DNA of 64,000 bases from Mesorhizobium wenxiniae (GTDB lineage: Bacteria; Pseudomonadota; Alphaproteobacteria; Rhizobiales; Rhizobiaceae). Each line of letters opens with the position of its first letter. Within the stretch, counting starts at the first letter, position 1. Below are positions 27,127 to 34,945 of this stretch, piece after piece. The DNA lies in assembly GCF_002284535.1 (NCBI RefSeq), contig NZ_NPKH01000016.1:62001-126000 (forward strand). The letters run 5' to 3'. The notes under the pieces were generated by a model. That model was given only the letters and a program-made list of their open reading frames with translations. It made no database searches and was not told the DNA's origin. The position numbers and the translations under genes were made by a program.

Positions 27127-28088
27127 GCACCGGCACCACCAAGCTTGACGTCGTGGTGAGCGATGTCGTCCCGGTCAACGAATTGGTCACACGCTTCCAT
27201 TTCCGCCGGCGCGACGGGCAGCTTTTGCCGACATTTTCCGGCGGCGCCCATGTTGTGGTGGAGATGCGCGATGGCGAGCGGACGAGGCTCAACCCCTATT
27301 CGTTGATGGGCTCGCCGCTCGACACACGCGAATACACGATCTCGGTGCGCCGCGACGACGTCGGCCGCGGCGGCTCGCTGTTCATGCACAGGCATGTCAG
27401 GCCCGGCATGGAGATGGTGATCAGCTACCCGGTCAATCTTTTTTCGCTCGATCTGCGCGCCAGGAAGCATCTGATGCTGGCGGGAGGCATCGGCATCACG
27501 CCGTTCATGGCGCAGACCGCGCAGCTGGCAGCGGAAGGCGGCAATTTCGAGCTGCATTACACCTGCCGCACCGCCTCGCTCGGCACCTATGCCGATGTGC
27601 TCAAAGATCGCTATGACCGCCGCGTCAGGCTCTATCACGACGACCGCGACGAGCGCATCGAGCTCGACCGGCTGCTGTCGTCACAGCCGCTCGGCACACA
27701 TCTCTACGTCTGCGGCCCGTCCGGCATGATCGGCTGGGTGCGCGACCGCGCCGCTGCGCTGGGCTGGCCCACGGAAACCGTGCATTTCGAGCATTTTGCC
27801 GCCCCGCAGCCCGGCGCCCCCTTCGACGTGACGCTGGCGGTCAGCGGCAAGACGATCCGCGTCGGCGAGCAGCAGAGCCTGCTCGAGGCGATCGAGGCCG
27901 CCGGCGTCGATCCGCCCTATCTCTGCCGCGGCGGCGTCTGCGGCCAGTGCGAAACCAACGTCATCGCGCATGACGGCAAATTCATCCACAACGACCATTG
28001 GCTGAGCGAGGAAGAGCACCGTTGCGGCAAGAAGATCATGCCCTGCGTCTCGCGCTTCGAGGGCAGGTCGCTGGTGCTGGAAAGATAG
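27123..28088 (+). CDS. dmmB: Dimethylamine monooxygenase reductase (PDR/VanB type, FMN and 2Fe-2S)
   Basis: A 321-residue reductase with three domains. The flavin barrel has RLNPYSLMGSPLDTREYTISVRRD (about 55-78), the NAD(P)H domain has LAGGIGITPFMA (119-130) and YVCGPSGMIGWV (195-206), and the C-terminal plant-type ferredoxin has cluster cysteines Cys268, Cys273, Cys276 and Cys308. The start codon overlaps the dmmA stop (ATGA). It moves electrons from NAD(P)H through flavin and the iron-sulfur centre to the terminal oxygenase dmmC, whose gene starts 9 bp later. Confidence 0.92.
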   Translation: MSTGTTKLDVVVSDVVPVNELVTRFHFRRRDGQLLPTFSGGAHVVVEMRDGERTRLNPYSLMGSPLDTREYTISVRRDDVGRGGSLFMHRHVRPGMEMVISYPVNLFSLDLRARKHLMLAGGIGITPFMAQTAQLAAEGGNFELHYTCRTASLGTYADVLKDRYDRRVRLYHDDRDERIELDRLLSSQPLGTHLYVCGPSGMIGWVRDRAAALGWPTETVHFEHFAAPQPGAPFDVTLAVSGKTIRVGEQQSLLEAIEAAGVDPPYLCRGGVCGQCETNVIAHDGKFIHNDHWLSEEEHRCGKKIMPCVSRFEGRSLVLER

Positions 28089-28097
28089 GAGGCGAGC

Positions 28098-29138
28098 TTG
28101 GGAATCACCTTTCGCAAGGAAACGTTCCGCGACGACTTCACGTTCAAAAACAGCCCGGAGCACATCAGGCGGTTTCCGTTCCCGTTCCACGAAGACAGCT
28201 ACATGTATGCGGTCAATATCGAGCCGCATGTTCTGGGGCCGAAAGGCAGCGTGCTCGAAAACCTGATCGACGTCGACGAGCACTATGTCGCCGAGATGCA
28301 GGACCGCGCGCTGGTGCTGGCGGAAGACCCGCTGCGCTGCCAGTCGCTGCCGCACATGACGCTGGCCGGCTGGGACCTGCTAGAGCTTCTAATGGAACAG
28401 CAGGCGGTCGGTTATCCCGAGCATTTCACGCTGTCGCGCGACGGCGACAAATGGCGCTGGATAAACCGGCCGCTCGGCATCGACGACAGCTTCACCTTCG
28501 GCGACGTGTCGACTCTGCCTTACGGGCCGATGGAATACATCACGCGGCAATCACAAGGCGATTTCTGCATCCTAGACCAGCGTGACGGCAACCTGTGGAT
28601 GGACGCCGGCATGGTCACAACCCAGGCCGACTGGTCGCTCGATTTCGACATTGGCATGAACTTCTTCGAGTGGCACGCGCCGGTGCCGCTGGCGCATGAG
28701 AAGGGCATATTCACCCGGGCGCTGAAGTTCCTCACCAACATTCAGCAAGGCAAGCCGGCGCGGCGGTTGAACTGGACGATGACGATCAATCCGCGCCTCG
28801 ATACCAGTCCGGAAAATTATCACAAATGGGGCCCGGACCGGGCGACGGTGACGCCCGAAAACGTTGGCGACAAGGTCCATCTGCGTGTCGAATTGCAGAG
28901 CTTCTGGCGGCTGCCGCGCTCGAACGGCATCGTCTTCCCGATCCGCTGCTACCTGATCAAGATGGATGAGCTGGTGACGCAGCCGAAATGGGCGCGGCGC
29001 CTGCACCGCGTCATCCGCGACCTTCCCGACGAGCTCGCCAATTACAAAGGCCTGACACGCTATCGTCGGACACTGGTCGAATGGCTGTCGAAGCTCGACG
29101 ACGGCAGCCCGACGAGCCCGGGGTTTGGGCCGGACTAA
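28098..29138 (+). CDS. dmmC: Haem-dependent oxidative N-demethylase (DUF3445), dimethylamine monooxygenase catalytic subunit
   Basis: A 346-residue protein of the DUF3445/HODM family. The start is TTG 28098 (read as Met, MGITFRKETFRDDF), preceded by GGAGG 5 bp upstream; no ATG offers a comparable site. Hallmarks are FPFPFHEDSYMYAV, HMTLAGWDLLELLMEQQ, the GDFCILDQRDGNLWMDAGMV region and the conserved LPRSNGIVFPIRCYL near residue 275. The family binds haem and oxidatively removes a methyl group from a secondary amine, here most likely dimethylamine to methylamine plus formaldehyde. It is the last gene of dmmDABC. Confidence 0.88.
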   Translation: MGITFRKETFRDDFTFKNSPEHIRRFPFPFHEDSYMYAVNIEPHVLGPKGSVLENLIDVDEHYVAEMQDRALVLAEDPLRCQSLPHMTLAGWDLLELLMEQQAVGYPEHFTLSRDGDKWRWINRPLGIDDSFTFGDVSTLPYGPMEYITRQSQGDFCILDQRDGNLWMDAGMVTTQADWSLDFDIGMNFFEWHAPVPLAHEKGIFTRALKFLTNIQQGKPARRLNWTMTINPRLDTSPENYHKWGPDRATVTPENVGDKVHLRVELQSFWRLPRSNGIVFPIRCYLIKMDELVTQPKWARRLHRVIRDLPDELANYKGLTRYRRTLVEWLSKLDDGSPTSPGFGPD

Positions 29139-29176
29139 GTTTCTGCCTGCTCTGTTTGTGCCGCCCCTCAAGCCCT

Positions 29177-29311
29177 GGGTTCCTCGCCCCCGCTAGCGGG
29201 GGAGAGGTGGCCGCGAAGCGGCCGGAGAGGGGGCTTCGTAGGGCGCAGTCCCCCTCTCCGTCTCGGCTTCGCCGAGCCACCTCTCCCCCACTTCGTGGGG
29301 GCGAGGAACCC
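29177..29311. repeat. 135-bp palindromic intergenic element with 15-bp terminal inverted repeats
   Basis: The ends 29177-29191 and 29297-29311 are perfect 15-bp inverted copies (GGGTTCCTCGCCCCC and complement). Inside are further short hairpins with GC arms (for example GCGGCCGCGAAGCGGCC-like at about 29208-29224) and mirrored runs near the centre. The whole can fold into one long cruciform. It has no open frame for a transposase and fills the gap between dmmC and the convergent XRE gene. It resembles the REP/MITE-like intergenic elements of rhizobial genomes and may end both transcripts. Confidence 0.75.
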
Positions 29312-29350
29312 ACGCTGGAATGAGGCGCAGTCCTTCGCAGACGAACCCGC

Positions 29351-30058
29351 TCAACCCGCACTACTCTGCGGATAGCAGATGATCGAGAGATAGCGCATCG
29401 GCAGTTGCGTCAGCTGTTCCGGGCCGTGCGGCGCGTCGGCATCGAAGAACAGGCTGTCGCCGGGCTTCATCGGATAGAGATTGCTGCCATGCCGGTAAAC
29501 AACCTCGCCTTCGAGCATGTAGAGGAACTCCATGCCTTCGTGCTGGAAGGTCGGAAACACATCGGAATCTTCGGTCAGCGTGATCAGATAGGGTTCGACG
29601 ACGACGCCGCTGGTGTTGGAGCCGATATGGCCGAGCAGATTGTACTGGTGGCCGGCACGCGTGCCGCGCCGCTCGACGTCGAGGCCTTCGCCGGCCTTGA
29701 CGAAGACGGCGCTGCGCTCTTCCTCGAAACGGCGGAAGAAAGCGGTGACCGGAACACCGAGCGCCCGCGACAGTGCCTGCAAAGTGGTCAGCGACGGCGA
29801 AGTGATGCCGTTTTCGATCTTCGACAGCATGCCAAGCGAAATGTCTGTGGCAGCCGCAAGATCGGCGACGGTGATGCCGAGTTTTTTGCGAAACGCCCGC
29901 ACCTCGCGACCGATCGCGACCTCCAGGACCTTTTCGCGGGTGTCGCGAACGGCGTGCGGGTCCTGGGTCAGTGGAGTCCGGATCGTTACCACCCCCTTCG
30001 GCGATGGCTTGGCCCTGGCGGCTGCCCCATTCCTGAAATTGGAAGCTTTCTTCGGCAT
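29351..30058 (-). CDS. XRE-family regulator with C-terminal cupin sensor domain
   Basis: A 235-residue protein. A basic N-terminal tail is followed by an XRE helix-turn-helix (about 48-103: FRKKLGITVADLAAATDISLGMLSKIENG). A cupin_2 barrel then covers about 150-230, with FQHEGMEFLYMLEGEVVYRHG and GDSLFFDADAPHGPEQL. In this family the cupin binds a small ligand and changes DNA affinity. It is divergent from tmm across 256 bp, so it most likely controls trimethylamine oxidation, and perhaps the dmm and mgs blocks, in response to a methylated amine. Target and effector are inferred from position only. Confidence 0.92.
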   Translation of the reverse strand: MPKKASNFRNGAAARAKPSPKGVVTIRTPLTQDPHAVRDTREKVLEVAIGREVRAFRKKLGITVADLAAATDISLGMLSKIENGITSPSLTTLQALSRALGVPVTAFFRRFEEERSAVFVKAGEGLDVERRGTRAGHQYNLLGHIGSNTSGVVVEPYLITLTEDSDVFPTFQHEGMEFLYMLEGEVVYRHGSNLYPMKPGDSLFFDADAPHGPEQLTQLPMRYLSIICYPQSSAG

Positions 30059-30314
30059 CTCGCCACCCGGTTCTGCGGATTTATTTCACTCACGGTGAAC
30101 ATATTCGGTGCGGATACAGAGCGCAACTGCGACAGCAACCCACTTTATGTTGAACGGCGTGCTCTCCGGATTTCGGCCGTCGGCGGTTTTGCCGAAAATC
30201 CGGTCTGGGGAAACGTGGTTTCAGCACAAGGCCTGTTGACAGCATCAAAGGGGCAATTACTGTCCTGTCAGTGAAATTTGTTTCGTTAGGGAAATGAGGC
30301 CGGGAGGGTTTGCA
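30059..30314. promoter_or_regulatory. Divergent control region XRE-cupin / tmm with palindromes
   Basis: This 256-bp region carries a candidate operator, TTTCAC-TCACG-GTGAAC, at 30084-30100, 26 bp upstream of the XRE start codon. A larger imperfect hairpin has arms 30166-30177 and 30191-30203. A related TTTC-GAAA spaced motif sits near 30282-30295, just before the tmm ribosome site. These are the best places for XRE-cupin binding and autoregulation. No promoter hexamers were fixed. Confidence 0.45.
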
Positions 30315-31673
30315 ATGAAAAGTCGTGTTGCCGTCATTGGAGCCGGACCTTCCGGCATGGCCCAGCTTCGAGCCTTCAAGTCGGCTGCCGACAAGGGCGC
30401 CGATATTCCGGAAATCGTCTGCTTCGAAAAGCAGTCCGACTGGGGCGGCCTGTGGAATTACACCTGGCGCACTGGCCTCGACGAGCATGGCGACCCGGTG
30501 CACGGCTCGATGTACCGTTACCTCTGGTCGAACGGACCGAAGGAATGCCTCGAATTCGCCGACTATACGTTCGAGGAGCACTTTGGCCGTCCGATCGGCT
30601 CCTACCCGCCGCGCGCCGTGCTGTGGGACTACATCAAGGGCCGCGTCGAAAAATCCGGCGTGCGCCAATGGGTGCGCTTCAACAGCCCGGTGCGCATGGT
30701 GACCTTCTCCGACACGACGAAAAAGTTCACCGTCACCGCGCATGACCGCACCAACGACGTCACCTATTCGGAAGAGTTCGACAACGTCGTCGTGGCGTCG
30801 GGGCATTTTTCCGTGCCCAACGTGCCCTATTTCGAGGGCTTTTCGACCTTCAACGGCCGCATCCTGCACAGCCATGATTTCCGCGACGCCATGGAATTCA
30901 AGGACAAGGATATCCTGATCATCGGCCGCTCCTATTCGGCGGAGGATATCGGCTCGCAATGCTACAAATACGGCGCCAAATCGATCACCTCCAGCTACCG
31001 CTCGAAGCCGATGGGCTTCAAATGGCCGGACAACTGGAAGGAAGTGCCGCTGCTGCAGAAGGTCGTCGGCAAGACCGCGCATTTCAAGGACGGCAGCACC
31101 AGGGATGTCGACGCCATAATCCTGTGCACCGGCTACCTCCACTCCTTCCCGTTCCTCACGGAGGATTTGAAGCTCAAGACCGCCAACCGCATGTGGCCGG
31201 ATGGGCTCTACGAAGGCGTCGTCTGGGAGAAGAACCCGCGGCTGTTCTATATCGGCATGCAGGACCAGTTCTACACCTTCAACATGTTCGACGCGCAGGC
31301 CTGGTTCGCCCGCGACGTCATCATGGGCCGCATCAAGCTGCCTTCGGCAGAAGTGATGGCGGAACACGGCAGGAAATGGCGGGCGCGTGAGGAAACGCTG
31401 GAGGACGCCGAGCAGATGATCTGGTTCCAGGGCGACTACACCAAGGAATTGATGGATCAGACCGACTATCCCGGCTTCGACGTCGAGGCTGTCAATCAGA
31501 CCTTCATGGAGTGGGAACACCACAAGATGGAAAACATCATGGGCTTCCGCGACAATGCCTATCGCTCGCTGATGACCGGCACGATGGCGCCGCTGCACCA
31601 TACGCCGTGGCTGCAGGCGATGGACGATTCGATGGAATCTTATCTGGAAGTGAAAGGGGTGGCGGCGGAGTAG
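30315..31673 (+). CDS. tmm: Trimethylamine monooxygenase (flavin-containing monooxygenase)
   Basis: A 452-residue class B flavin monooxygenase. ATG 30315 follows GGGAGG by 7 bp. The FAD site GAGPSG is at residues 9-14. The FMO signature F-x-G-x3-H-x3-F is at 179-189 ([11 protein letters not shown]), the NADPH site GRSYSAED at 204-211 and the late LCTGY motif near 280. The overall pattern, including [17 protein letters not shown] and [12 protein letters not shown], is that of bacterial Tmm rather than a Baeyer-Villiger enzyme. It oxidises trimethylamine to TMAO with NADPH and O2, supplying the substrate of Tdm. It is transcribed alone, divergent from the XRE-cupin gene. Confidence 0.93.
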   Translation: MKSRVAVIGAGPSGMAQLRAFKSAADKGADIPEIVCFEKQSDWGGLWNYTWRTGLDEHGDPVHGSMYRYLWSNGPKECLEFADYTFEEHFGRPIGSYPPRAVLWDYIKGRVEKSGVRQWVRFNSPVRMVTFSDTTKKFTVTAHDRTNDVTYSEEFDNVVVASGHFSVPNVPYFEGFSTFNGRILHSHDFRDAMEFKDKDILIIGRSYSAEDIGSQCYKYGAKSITSSYRSKPMGFKWPDNWKEVPLLQKVVGKTAHFKDGSTRDVDAIILCTGYLHSFPFLTEDLKLKTANRMWPDGLYEGVVWEKNPRLFYIGMQDQFYTFNMFDAQAWFARDVIMGRIKLPSAEVMAEHGRKWRAREETLEDAEQMIWFQGDYTKELMDQTDYPGFDVEAVNQTFMEWEHHKMENIMGFRDNAYRSLMTGTMAPLHHTPWLQAMDDSMESYLEVKGVAAE

Positions 31674-31743
31674 CAGCTTCCTCACCGCACCGGCTGCAAT
31701 CAAATGGCCTCCTTGGGTTATGGAGGTTCCGGAAGATCGGAAA

Positions 31744-31982
31744 ATGAATCAGTTACTTGACGGACAGCTGCCAGCCCAACCCCACTTCACCGAAAAGCAG
31801 GGCCAGTATCTCGCCTTATCTGGACCTACGCCATGCTTAACGGTCGCTCGCCGGCCGAACACGACATGCAGCGCCGTAGGCAACCTGGCCTCGCGCGCAG
31901 CATTGAACTGCTCATTGAACCCGACAGCCTGCCCAGGTTGCAACCCATCGAACCCGTCAAATCCGCTGTGCAGAGGCACTAG
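31744..31982 (+). pseudogene. Decayed small winged-helix (LexA-like) DNA-binding protein gene
   Basis: The frame starting at ATG 31744 reads MNQLLDGQLPAQPHFTEKQGQYLA. After one missing base near 31816 it continues in another frame as IWTYAMLNGRSPAEHDMQRR. It then jumps directly to RQPGLARSIELLIEPDSLPRL and ends at TAG 31980-31982. The N- and C-terminal pieces resemble a family of about 80-100-aa rhizobial proteins with a LexA-type winged helix, in which some 20-25 residues containing the recognition helix should lie between DMQR and RQPG. So it shows both a frameshift and an internal deletion. The family match is from memory of the pattern. Confidence 0.55.
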
Positions 31983-33004
31983 TTGCTGCGTGCCTCGCGC
32001 ACGTCTCTCGTCGCCTCAATGATCCGATCGAGCAGGGCATGGAGATCGTCGCGGTGGCCGCTGCGGCCGGCGGGGCCGTTTTCATCTGATATCATGACCA
32101 CGGTCAAAGCGCGCCCGGGCACAACATAGACCATCTGCCCGCCATACCCCCACCCGTAGAAGACCGCTTCGCCCGCGATCTGACGGATGAACCAACCATA
32201 GCCATAACCGTCACCGGTGAAACGGGAGGCGGTGCGTGGCTGCCATGAGAGCTTGATCCAATCGGCCGGCACGAGCTGCCGTCCGCCGCGGCTCACCCCG
32301 CCGCTGCGGTAGAGCTCGCCAAAGGCGAGCAGCGAGCGCGGGCTCATGGCCATCTGGTTGCCGCCGAGATAGATGCCCTGTGGGTCGCGGTCCCAGGCGG
32401 CGATGGAAAAGCCCTCCTGCGGCCCCAGCCATTCGCGTGCCAGTTCCAGGGTTGAGCGGCCGGTCCGCCGCGTCAGGATCGCAGAAAGGAGATGGGTCGA
32501 GCCGGTGGAATAGAGCATGGTACCGCCCGGATCGTCGTCGAAGGGCATGGCGAGCGCTGCCCGCACCCAGTTATCGCTTGCCACCCAGCGCCCGTAGTTT
32601 GGGCCGGAGGTCCGACCCAGCCCTGCCTGCATGGAAAGCAGATGACCGATCGTAACCTGCTGGAGCCGCGGATCCACGTCGGCGGGCAGGTCGGCCTGAA
32701 GAAGCGGAGCGATCTTCTGGTCAGTGCCTTGGAGCACGCCCTTGTCGATGGCGATGCCGACGAGCGCGGAGATGATCGACTTGGAGGCCGATTTTATGTT
32801 GGCAGGACGTGCCGGAGAGTGGCCGCGATAGCCACGCTCCGCCACCAACGCGCCCTCATGCGCGATGGCAACCGTGCGCAGCGGCGTCAGGCGCTCGGCC
32901 TCATCAAAGAGCTTTTCAAGCCGCTCCCCCAAGCCGTCCGCACCGTGAGCAGCGACGGAAAAGATGAGGAGAAAGGCTAAACTCACGGTGGGGCGCTTCA
33001 GCAT
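31979..33004 (-). CDS. Secreted beta-lactamase-fold serine hydrolase (class C-like)
   Basis: A 341-residue protein with a cleavable signal peptide (MLKRPTVSLAFLLIFSVAAHGA) that fixes the start at 33004. The catalytic SxxK is SASK in IKSASKSIISALVG (about residue 70), followed by a YSTGSTHLL element in the place of the YxN motif and a C-terminal YGWGYGGQMVYVVPG region. It belongs to the beta-lactamase/transpeptidase-like esterase family, whose members cleave esters, D-peptides or beta-lactams. A true antibiotic-resistance role is not implied. It ends convergently on the pseudogene and interrupts the methylamine gene neighbourhood. Confidence 0.88.
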   Translation of the reverse strand: MLKRPTVSLAFLLIFSVAAHGADGLGERLEKLFDEAERLTPLRTVAIAHEGALVAERGYRGHSPARPANIKSASKSIISALVGIAIDKGVLQGTDQKIAPLLQADLPADVDPRLQQVTIGHLLSMQAGLGRTSGPNYGRWVASDNWVRAALAMPFDDDPGGTMLYSTGSTHLLSAILTRRTGRSTLELAREWLGPQEGFSIAAWDRDPQGIYLGGNQMAMSPRSLLAFGELYRSGGVSRGGRQLVPADWIKLSWQPRTASRFTGDGYGYGWFIRQIAGEAVFYGWGYGGQMVYVVPGRALTVVMISDENGPAGRSGHRDDLHALLDRIIEATRDVREARSN

Positions 33005-33238
33005 GAAACCAGCCTGGGACGCATTTCTGGCAATACAAAGGTGACGCGGGCTAGTAAAGACGTCTGCCTCGCACAAGATAGTCGGATAGGGCAGGCGTCC
33101 GGGGCAAGGCAGCGGCTATTCGAGCATCAGCAGCTCCCGAACCGGAGTTTCTGACCCGTTCCAGTCGTTCTCGCCGCAGCCTAATGGTCCGAATCTGACA
33201 CTTGATGCCTTGGTCGACTGCTGCGAGTGTGGCGAGCC

Positions 33239-33952
33239 ATGGCCCCGAAACCACGTCGAATGCGGCTAACGCCCGAGCTGGTCGCCAGAGTCCTCAGTGT
33301 GGACGATTCTCTGCCACAGCCCTTCACCGCGCCGTCCGACGCCGACCATGATGACACCGTCCGGGCGATACTTGCCGCCGCACCGTCAGCTGACGAGGTC
33401 TGGCTCTTTGCCTATGGATCGCTGATGTGGAACCCGGCCTGTGATTTCGTGGAGCAGCGGGTTGGCTTCGTGCCCGGGTGGCGCCGCTCCTTCTGCCTCG
33501 GATGGGACCGGTGGTTTCGAGGATCAGACAGGCAACCCGGTCTCATGTTGTCGCTCGACCGTGGCGGGCAGTGCAAGGGCGCGGTCTATCGCCTGCCGCC
33601 GGACGCTATTGAGGCAAATCTCGGCAGGCTCTTTCGTCGTGAGATGCGCGCCAAGCCGTCCGCTCATTCGCCGCGTTGGGTGAATGTTCGCACCGAGAAC
33701 GGACCGCTCCACGCGATCACCTTTGTGATTAACCGGAACAGCGGACGCTATGTCCGCGGGCTGTCGCTGGAACAGATCGCCGACGCGCTCGCGCTCGCGT
33801 GCGGTCCGTGGGGTTCCATGGCCGACTATCTCCACAGCACTGTAAGTCACCTTGAAGGTATGGGGATTCACGACAGGCAATTGTGGCGTTTGCAGGAGTT
33901 GGTAGGCGAACGCATCGAAGCGTCGACGGCCGAAGATCTTCCCGCGAAATGA
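33239..33952 (+). CDS. ChaC-like gamma-glutamylcyclotransferase
   Basis: A 237-residue protein. The substrate-binding loop is VWLFAYGSLMWNPACDF (about residue 54), then GWRRSFCLGWDRWFRGSD, GAVYRLP and a C-terminal helix pair with GPWGSMADYLHSTVSHLEGMGIHD. Members release 5-oxoproline from gamma-glutamyl compounds such as glutathione. ATG 33239 is chosen over GTG 33227 and ATG 33260; none has a strong ribosome site. Because gamma-glutamylmethylamide is an intermediate of the nearby pathway, a salvage role is conceivable, but glutathione turnover is the default. Confidence 0.85.
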   Translation: MAPKPRRMRLTPELVARVLSVDDSLPQPFTAPSDADHDDTVRAILAAAPSADEVWLFAYGSLMWNPACDFVEQRVGFVPGWRRSFCLGWDRWFRGSDRQPGLMLSLDRGGQCKGAVYRLPPDAIEANLGRLFRREMRAKPSAHSPRWVNVRTENGPLHAITFVINRNSGRYVRGLSLEQIADALALACGPWGSMADYLHSTVSHLEGMGIHDRQLWRLQELVGERIEASTAEDLPAK

Positions 33953-34109
33953 GCCAACGGGGCTCAACCCTCAGACCATGACCACTAGTGGATTGAATTC
34001 ATCGTCTGATGCCCTCGCGTGGACGTTGAGGATGCGCTGACCCTCGCAGGGGGAACCGAGATCTGACTACGATGGCGGTCGCGGGATTGCTCTGAGGCCA
34101 GGCCGCCGT

Positions 34110-34712
34110 TCAGCGCCCTATGCGAGCACGAAATTCGGCAGTCGAATTGGTGCGTGGAAACGGTTCGGTAGGCAATTGTACCCCGAGAAAGGCACACAGC
34201 GACTCCCACCCTTCGGAGACCTGATAGGTAAGAAGACGTTCGGAGGGTAGCGTGGCTCTCACCGCGGCGTTATGTGCTTCATAGACGGCTATTGCGTGAT
34301 CACGGTCATTGAAGCGACCGCCAAAGACGCCATTGCCAACTACCGCCACACCGAAGGACTGTGGGTCATTGCTGCCAGCGTCCATGGCGAGTCCTATCGT
34401 TTGCGCCACACTGTTATACCAGGCTTCGGGGTCACGGACTGTGAGGACAACCTTTACATCAGGGTAGTGATCGCTCACTTCGCGCCAGAAATGCGCCGTT
34501 GGCCAATCGACCGCGGAACGATAGCCGGCATATGCCACATCCCAGTTCGGGAGTTGTCCCTGGCCAGCGGCGCGCCACAGCGCTTTCTGTTCGGGATTGG
34601 CATTCACGTCTGCCATGTGGTGGCAAGGCCCGAACCCAAGATGCTCTAACGCGAGCTTCAGCGAATATGTGCCAGTGCGGCCCATGCCCGCGCCAATGAC
34701 ATCTAGAGCCAT
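34110..34712 (-). CDS. Sulfotransferase-family protein (PAPS-binding fold)
   Basis: A 200-residue protein with the 5'-phosphosulfate loop GAGMGRTGTYSLKLAL at the N-terminus and the second nucleotide motif VVLTVRDPEAWYNSVAQT in the centre, the layout of the short Sulfotransfer_4-like family. The start ATG 34712 has GGGG 5 bp upstream; TTG and ATG codons 6-12 bp earlier are possible. No acceptor substrate can be proposed. It stands alone between ChaC and the ABC transporter. Confidence 0.8.
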   Translation of the reverse strand: MALDVIGAGMGRTGTYSLKLALEHLGFGPCHHMADVNANPEQKALWRAAGQGQLPNWDVAYAGYRSAVDWPTAHFWREVSDHYPDVKVVLTVRDPEAWYNSVAQTIGLAMDAGSNDPQSFGVAVVGNGVFGGRFNDRDHAIAVYEAHNAAVRATLPSERLLTYQVSEGWESLCAFLGVQLPTEPFPRTNSTAEFRARIGR

Positions 34713-34945
34713 GAGCATCCCCAAGGCGACTTCAATCGGTCAAAATACCGCCGTTCCCGTTATTTCGCTACATATTTGAAGGTTAGCTCCGGGTCGGGTA
34801 CGGAACGTCCTCTTTCTGTTGCATCTGTCCTGAAAGCTGACCTTCCGCTTTCGGCCCTGATGCAGACATTTTTGCGATCAGCTTGGCAAGGACAGCTTCT
34901 GTGCAAGCAGCCGTTTCGCGGGGCGCGCGACCCTCTATTTTCCGG

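Noticed and set aside
29177..29311. Insertion sequence or CRISPR repeat
   Set aside because: There is no transposase, no target duplication was seen and the repeats are inverted, not direct and spaced.
31720..32022. 100-aa open frame on the plus strand after tmm
   Set aside because: The first third is the start of the decayed winged-helix gene. After the frameshift the frame is random, so it is listed as a pseudogene instead.
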